A stretch of DNA of 8,097 nt from Methanomicrobium sp. (GTDB lineage: Archaea; Halobacteriota; Methanomicrobia; Methanomicrobiales; Methanomicrobiaceae), in the NCBI GenBank assembly GCA_017553245.1, contig JAFZMT010000228.1, forward strand, positions 1 through 8,097, read 5' to 3'. The translations under genes and the position numbers were made by a program. The notes beneath the pieces were generated by a model. The model searched no databases, was not told the origin of the DNA, and saw nothing but the letters and a program-made list of their open reading frames with translations. Numbering within the stretch: the first letter of the stretch is position 1; each line of letters opens with the position of its first letter. Shown here one piece after another: positions 5,737-8,097 of this stretch.

Positions 5737-6213
5737 TTATTCGGTTTTGTTCGCGTTCCCGTGTTCCGATTTGAATCTTTCGAGCTTATCTTCGAATCCG
5801 ACTTTGTATCTGCGTGCGATTATTACGGCGGCGGCTTCTTTCGTAAGGTTGCCGTCGAAGCTGTCGCGGATGAGCGCCTGTATCTCTTTCTCCACGATAT
5901 CAGCGCCCCTGTTTGTTTTTTCGGCAATTTCATGGAGCAGTTCTTCATATGCGGTCGCCGTTTTTGTTCCGAAGATGTCCGCGGGGGGCTTATAGCCTTT
6001 GGGAATGTCGATCCCGGAGATATCGAAGGTCGGCGATATCTGATTGCCCTCCTCTTTGAGCAGGTTCTCTTTAAGCCCGATCTTTAAGAGTTCGTTTGCC
6101 TGTTCGCCGCTGATCCAGCGCTTGTCGAAGGCGAAGAAGAAGGTGAAGTCGGTTTTTTTCATCGAGTTTTTGTTAAAACTCTTGAAAGGCGCGGCTATGG
6201 CTCGTTTAAGCAT
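5737..6213 (-). CDS. DUF2240-like conserved archaeal protein of unknown function
   Basis: The 158-residue soluble protein resembles the DUF2240 family of euryarchaea: an N-terminal LKRAIAAPFK segment (2-11), then FTFFFAFDKRWISGEQANELL (23-43), a pattern I recognise as the family's F-x-W-(F/I)-S-x-(D/E)-QA-x-x-L signature, then ISPTFDISGIDIPKGYKPP (59-77). A charged helical second half (about 85-150) follows. No catalytic motif, membrane segment or signal peptide is visible and the biochemical role is unknown. The start chosen is ATG at 6213, whose A is the last base of the preceding gene's TGA stop (TGATG); a GTG three bases earlier is possible and would add one residue. The tight junction implies coupled translation with the upstream hypothetical gene. 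The family assignment is from memory of the pattern. Confidence 0.75.
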   Translation of the reverse strand: MLKRAIAAPFKSFNKNSMKKTDFTFFFAFDKRWISGEQANELLKIGLKENLLKEEGNQISPTFDISGIDIPKGYKPPADIFGTKTATAYEELLHEIAEKTNRGADIVEKEIQALIRDSFDGNLTKEAAAVIIARRYKVGFEDKLERFKSEHGNANKTE

Positions 6214-6638
6214 CACTGTTCGAATGCACCCGAGATCAGTTTTTTGACGTCATAGGCGTCCGTGCTGCCCTTGTCGCCCTCTTTGGTGGCGAAGCACTCC
6301 GACATCATGCCGCTCTCCTTAATCTTGAGGTAATATATCGTCTCGGCACGGGGGATTTTGCGGTCGCCGGTGAGTATGGTCTCGTTCATGCGGAGCATGA
6401 AGTCGGCTTCGTCGGTTATGTCGTCGAGAAGTCCGGGTATGTCCTCTACGGGAACCATGTTTGTTCTTTCGTCGGCAATCGAGATTCTCAGGTCGAGTTT
6501 GACGAGGTCTTCTCCGATTCTCTGGGTTACGTGCGTGTTGTTCATCGAGACTATTTTTGTGACGACGTCAATGAACGGATACGGCAGATCGAAGTCGAGG
6601 TCGCATCTGAGTGGGAAACGGTGATATACTCTGCGCAT
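6213..6638 (-). CDS. Hypothetical protein, 141 residues, paired with the DUF2240 gene
   Basis: I do not recognise this family. The protein is soluble and acidic, with no signal peptide, membrane segment or metal-binding Cys cluster (Cys12 and Cys115 only). The N-terminal half alternates strand-like and helical segments (RCDLDFDLPYPFIDVVTKIV, then VTQRIGEDLVKLDLRISIADE), the middle is acidic (VPVEDIPGLLDDITDEADFML, 62-82), and the end is charged. The start at 6638 is preferred because TTTATAAA lies 23-30 bases upstream, so transcription would begin at or next to the ATG (leaderless), and no ribosome binding site is visible. The frame stays open upstream to 6767, but that part overlaps the stem-loops behind rps8e and has poor coding character. 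Its stop overlaps the start of the next gene, which suggests the two products act together. Confidence 0.7.
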   Translation of the reverse strand: MRRVYHRFPLRCDLDFDLPYPFIDVVTKIVSMNNTHVTQRIGEDLVKLDLRISIADERTNMVPVEDIPGLLDDITDEADFMLRMNETILTGDRKIPRAETIYYLKIKESGMMSECFATKEGDKGSTDAYDVKKLISGAFEQ

Positions 6639-6660
6639 TTGGTATAATATGCATTGTGCA

Positions 6661-6668
6661 TTTATAAA
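6661..6668 (-). promoter_or_regulatory. TATA box for the two-gene hypothetical unit
   Basis: TTTATAAA, preceded by AATTT on the minus strand, is centred 27 bases upstream of the ATG at 6638. This spacing puts the transcription start at the initiation codon, which fits a leaderless message and matches the absence of a ribosome binding site. Confidence 0.55.
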
Positions 6669-6732
6669 AATTCTGTGAATCAATGCGAACGGAGTTATTT
6701 GTAAGAAAGGCTTGCAGGAGAGTGTGTGACGG

Positions 6733-6779
6733 AAATAAAATTGGCGGTTCTTAAAGAGTTGGAGCATTTCTTTAAGAAC
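6733..6779 (-). terminator. Stem-loop and T-rich tail, probable rps8e terminator
   Basis: An 11-pair perfect stem, GTTCTTAAAGA (6747-6757 on plus) with TCTTTAAGAAC (6769-6779), encloses an 11-base loop. On the minus strand it is followed within 7 bases by TTTTATTT. This is the last of three consecutive stem-loops behind rps8e and is the best terminator candidate. Confidence 0.6.
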
Positions 6780-6783
6780 TCAG

Positions 6784-6829
6784 GCGGAATGTTCAGAATT
6801 CCGCAAACTGCGTAATTATCGGGCAGTTT
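6784..6829 (-). promoter_or_regulatory. Two abutting stem-loops at the 3' end of rps8e
   Basis: AAACTGC (6805-6811) pairs with GCAGTTT (6823-6829) around an 11-base loop and overlaps two bases of the rps8e stop codon. Directly next to it, GCGGAAT (6784-6790) pairs with ATTCCGC (6798-6804) around a 7-base loop. Both stems are 7 perfect pairs. With the 11-pair stem at 6747-6779 they form a structured 3' untranslated region, possibly protecting or processing the message. Confidence 0.55.
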
Positions 6830-7205
6830 ATTCGATGAGAACGGCGTTGATAACTCCGTCCTGTCCGGGTCTGGAGATGATCTTTGCCATACCGAGTTCG
6901 GTCTTGATGACTGCGCCCTTTGTAAGAAGGTTACGGCGGACGTAGTTCTGGTTTGCGGTGTTTGCTTCCACATTGAGGATGGCTGACTTTGTTGTCTTGC
7001 CCGTCTTCGGGTCGGAAACGTTTGCGGTCGATGCACGGAGTGCACGGACCTTGGTGTTGCCGCCGTGTGTGCGGATGATCTTCTTGCGGTCTTCGCCGAT
7101 GTGTGTTTCTGCCGGTGCGCGTCCGATTTCGACTCTTCTCTTGCTGCGTGCCGGCTTTAAGCGTGCACCTGTCTCGGTTCTTATTGATTTACCTTGCCAA
7201 AGCAT
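6828..7205 (-). CDS. rps8e: Small-subunit ribosomal protein S8e (eS8)
   Basis: Structural protein of the archaeal 30S subunit. The 125-residue product is the normal archaeal length and shows family landmarks: the N-terminus WQGKSIRTETGARLKPARSKRR (3-24), GRAPAETHIGEDRKKIIRTHGGNTKVRALRA (28-58), and VSDPKTGKTTKSAIL (63-77), ending AVLIE. AAGGAG at 7215-7220 (minus strand) ends 9 bases before the ATG and fixes the start. It has its own probable promoter and a structured 3' region, so it appears to be a single-gene transcript. Confidence 0.96.
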   Translation of the reverse strand: MLWQGKSIRTETGARLKPARSKRRVEIGRAPAETHIGEDRKKIIRTHGGNTKVRALRASTANVSDPKTGKTTKSAILNVEANTANQNYVRRNLLTKGAVIKTELGMAKIISRPGQDGVINAVLIE

Positions 7206-7287
7206 GTAATTCTACTCCTTAATTTTTAAATTGCGGCAATTTTGCGGATTATGCATGACCGCCGCGATTGCTCCAATACTGAAGTGC

Positions 7288-7297
7288 TATATATATC
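7288..7297 (-). promoter_or_regulatory. rps8e: TATA box for rps8e
   Basis: GATATATATA, with AAAAGC immediately upstream as a B-recognition-like element, stands out from its GC-rich flanks. Transcription would begin near 7265 and give a leader of about 60 bases, with GCGGC and GCCGC available to pair within it. The 237-base gap between hypB and rps8e (7206-7442) otherwise holds only the hypB terminator and a GC-rich stretch at 7379-7421 with repeated GGCTG and GCGGC words. Confidence 0.6.
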
Positions 7298-7421
7298 TGC
7301 TTTTAAGTTATTTAATCCCACTCATCATTGTCGCAGGTGATGTGACTGCGGCTTAAGGAAGTTACGGTTGCCACGTTTGTCGCGGCTGCCGATTTTGGCT
7401 GACGGCGGCTGTCGCGGCGCG

Positions 7422-7427
7422 AAAAAA
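7422..7427 (-). terminator. T-run after hypB
   Basis: Six consecutive T on the minus strand start 16 bases after the hypB stop and are followed by GC-rich sequence. A T-run of this kind is a common archaeal termination signal. Confidence 0.5.
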
Positions 7428-7442
7428 GTGATATAGGGTTAT

Positions 7443-8090
7443 TCAGCGGAGAATCTCTTTTACGAGCTCTTCCACGCCTTCGCCGGTCTTGAGGTTTGTC
7501 TTGAAGATCGGCATTATCGGGTTGTATTTGTGGATATCCTCTTCCATCCTTGCGATGTTGCAGCCGACGAATCCCGCGAGGTCAATCTTGTTTATGACGG
7601 CGATGTTGCCGTTTCGAAACATCATCGGGTGCTTGTTTACGACATCGTCGCCCTCGGTCGTGGATATGACGACGACACGCTTCTCGGCGCCGAGAGCGAA
7701 GTCGGTCGGGCAGACCATGTTGCCGACATTCTCGATGAATAATACGTCAATCTCGGATAAAGGCAGGTCTTCGATTGCGTGCTCTACGATATGTGCGTCG
7801 AGGTGGCATTCCTTGCCCGTGTTGGCGTTTACAGCCGGGATTCCGGTCGCGACAATTCTTTTGAAGTCGTCATCGCCCCAGACATCGCCGGCGATTGCGC
7901 CCGCCTTTATGCCCTGTCTGTTCAGGATGGGCACGATATTCTCGATGAGTGCGGTTTTTCCAGAACCGATAGCGCCGAGCAGGTCGAATGCACGCACCCC
8001 GTTATCCTTTAATTTGTGGTAGTTTTCGTGCGCAAGCTTGTTGTTGGCGTCGAAGACATCCTTTTCGATACTGACATCTATATGGTGCAT
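7443..8090 (-). CDS. hypB: Hydrogenase/urease nickel insertion GTPase HypB
   Basis: Metal-binding GTPase that, with HypA, delivers nickel to the active site of [NiFe] hydrogenases during maturation in the cytoplasm. The 215-residue product is close to the Methanocaldococcus jannaschii enzyme in length and sequence: P-loop GAIGSGKT at 39-46, GDVWGDDD at 68-75, the metal site Cys95-His96 in NTGKECHLDAH, the switch stretch ENVGNMVCP with Cys127, STTEGDD at 143-149 and guanine-specificity motif NKID at 167-170. The three residues that bind the metal at the GTP-dependent dimer interface are all present. It lacks the N-terminal His-rich nickel-storage stretch of some bacterial HypB. The start is 7 bases from the window edge, and TAA at 8095-8097 (minus) could be the stop of an upstream gene such as hypA, which cannot be confirmed. 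Confidence 0.96.
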   Translation of the reverse strand: MHHIDVSIEKDVFDANNKLAHENYHKLKDNGVRAFDLLGAIGSGKTALIENIVPILNRQGIKAGAIAGDVWGDDDFKRIVATGIPAVNANTGKECHLDAHIVEHAIEDLPLSEIDVLFIENVGNMVCPTDFALGAEKRVVVISTTEGDDVVNKHPMMFRNGNIAVINKIDLAGFVGCNIARMEEDIHKYNPIMPIFKTNLKTGEGVEELVKEILR

Positions 8091-8097
8091 GGTATTA

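Noticed and set aside
6639..6767. N-terminal extension of the 141-residue hypothetical protein
   Set aside because: The frame is open, but it starts in the stem-loops behind rps8e, contains the TATA box, and has no upstream ribosome binding site.
6747..6779. Inverted repeat as the end of an insertion sequence
   Set aside because: No transposase, no partner repeat elsewhere in the window and no target duplication; it fits better as a 3' stem-loop.
5114..7020. Shared SDPKTGK motif in S6e (9-15) and S8e (64-70) as a sign of common origin
   Set aside because: Both families carry this motif independently in their usual positions; codons differ between the two genes.

Overview
The window comes from a methanogenic archaeon, most likely a hydrogenotrophic euryarchaeon of the Methanomicrobiales type. 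The archaeal evidence is direct: archaeal translation factor aIF5B, ribosomal proteins S6e and S8e (no bacterial counterparts), a tRNA-His gene without an encoded CCA end, AT-rich TATA-like boxes and AGGAGG-type ribosome binding sites. HypB (nickel insertion into [NiFe] hydrogenase) and a DUF2240-like protein fit a hydrogen-using methanogen. The order-level placement is inference.

Layout. Bases 1-2513 (minus strand) hold a metal-uptake ABC operon, read znuA, znuC, znuB: a lipoprotein metal-binding protein, its ATPase, and a permease cut off by the window edge. The third metal ligand of ZnuA looks like His, which favours zinc over manganese. A tRNA-His(GUG) gene follows at 2761-2833 (minus), with a 10-T terminator. 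A gene-free divergent region of 385 bases then leads to infB (aIF5B, 3219-5030, plus) and rps6e (5090-5491, plus). From 5737 to the end everything is on the minus strand. Read in transcription order these are hypB (complete, at the right edge), rps8e, an unrecognised 141-residue protein, and a DUF2240-like protein whose start overlaps the stop of the unrecognised gene.

Function. Three themes are present: zinc-type metal import, translation (tRNA-His, aIF5B, S6e, S8e), and nickel delivery to hydrogenase. The unrecognised gene plus DUF2240 gene form a small two-gene unit with a probable leaderless start.

I see no transposon, CRISPR array, prophage or defence cassette. The least explained material is non-coding or low-complexity: five unrelated short tandem arrays (units of 8, 9, 13, 15 and 15 bases), three near-contiguous stem-loops behind rps8e, and a tRNA-His whose -1 base is U rather than the G needed by histidyl-tRNA synthetase. 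No clear undescribed multi-gene system is visible; the two-gene hypothetical unit is the nearest candidate.
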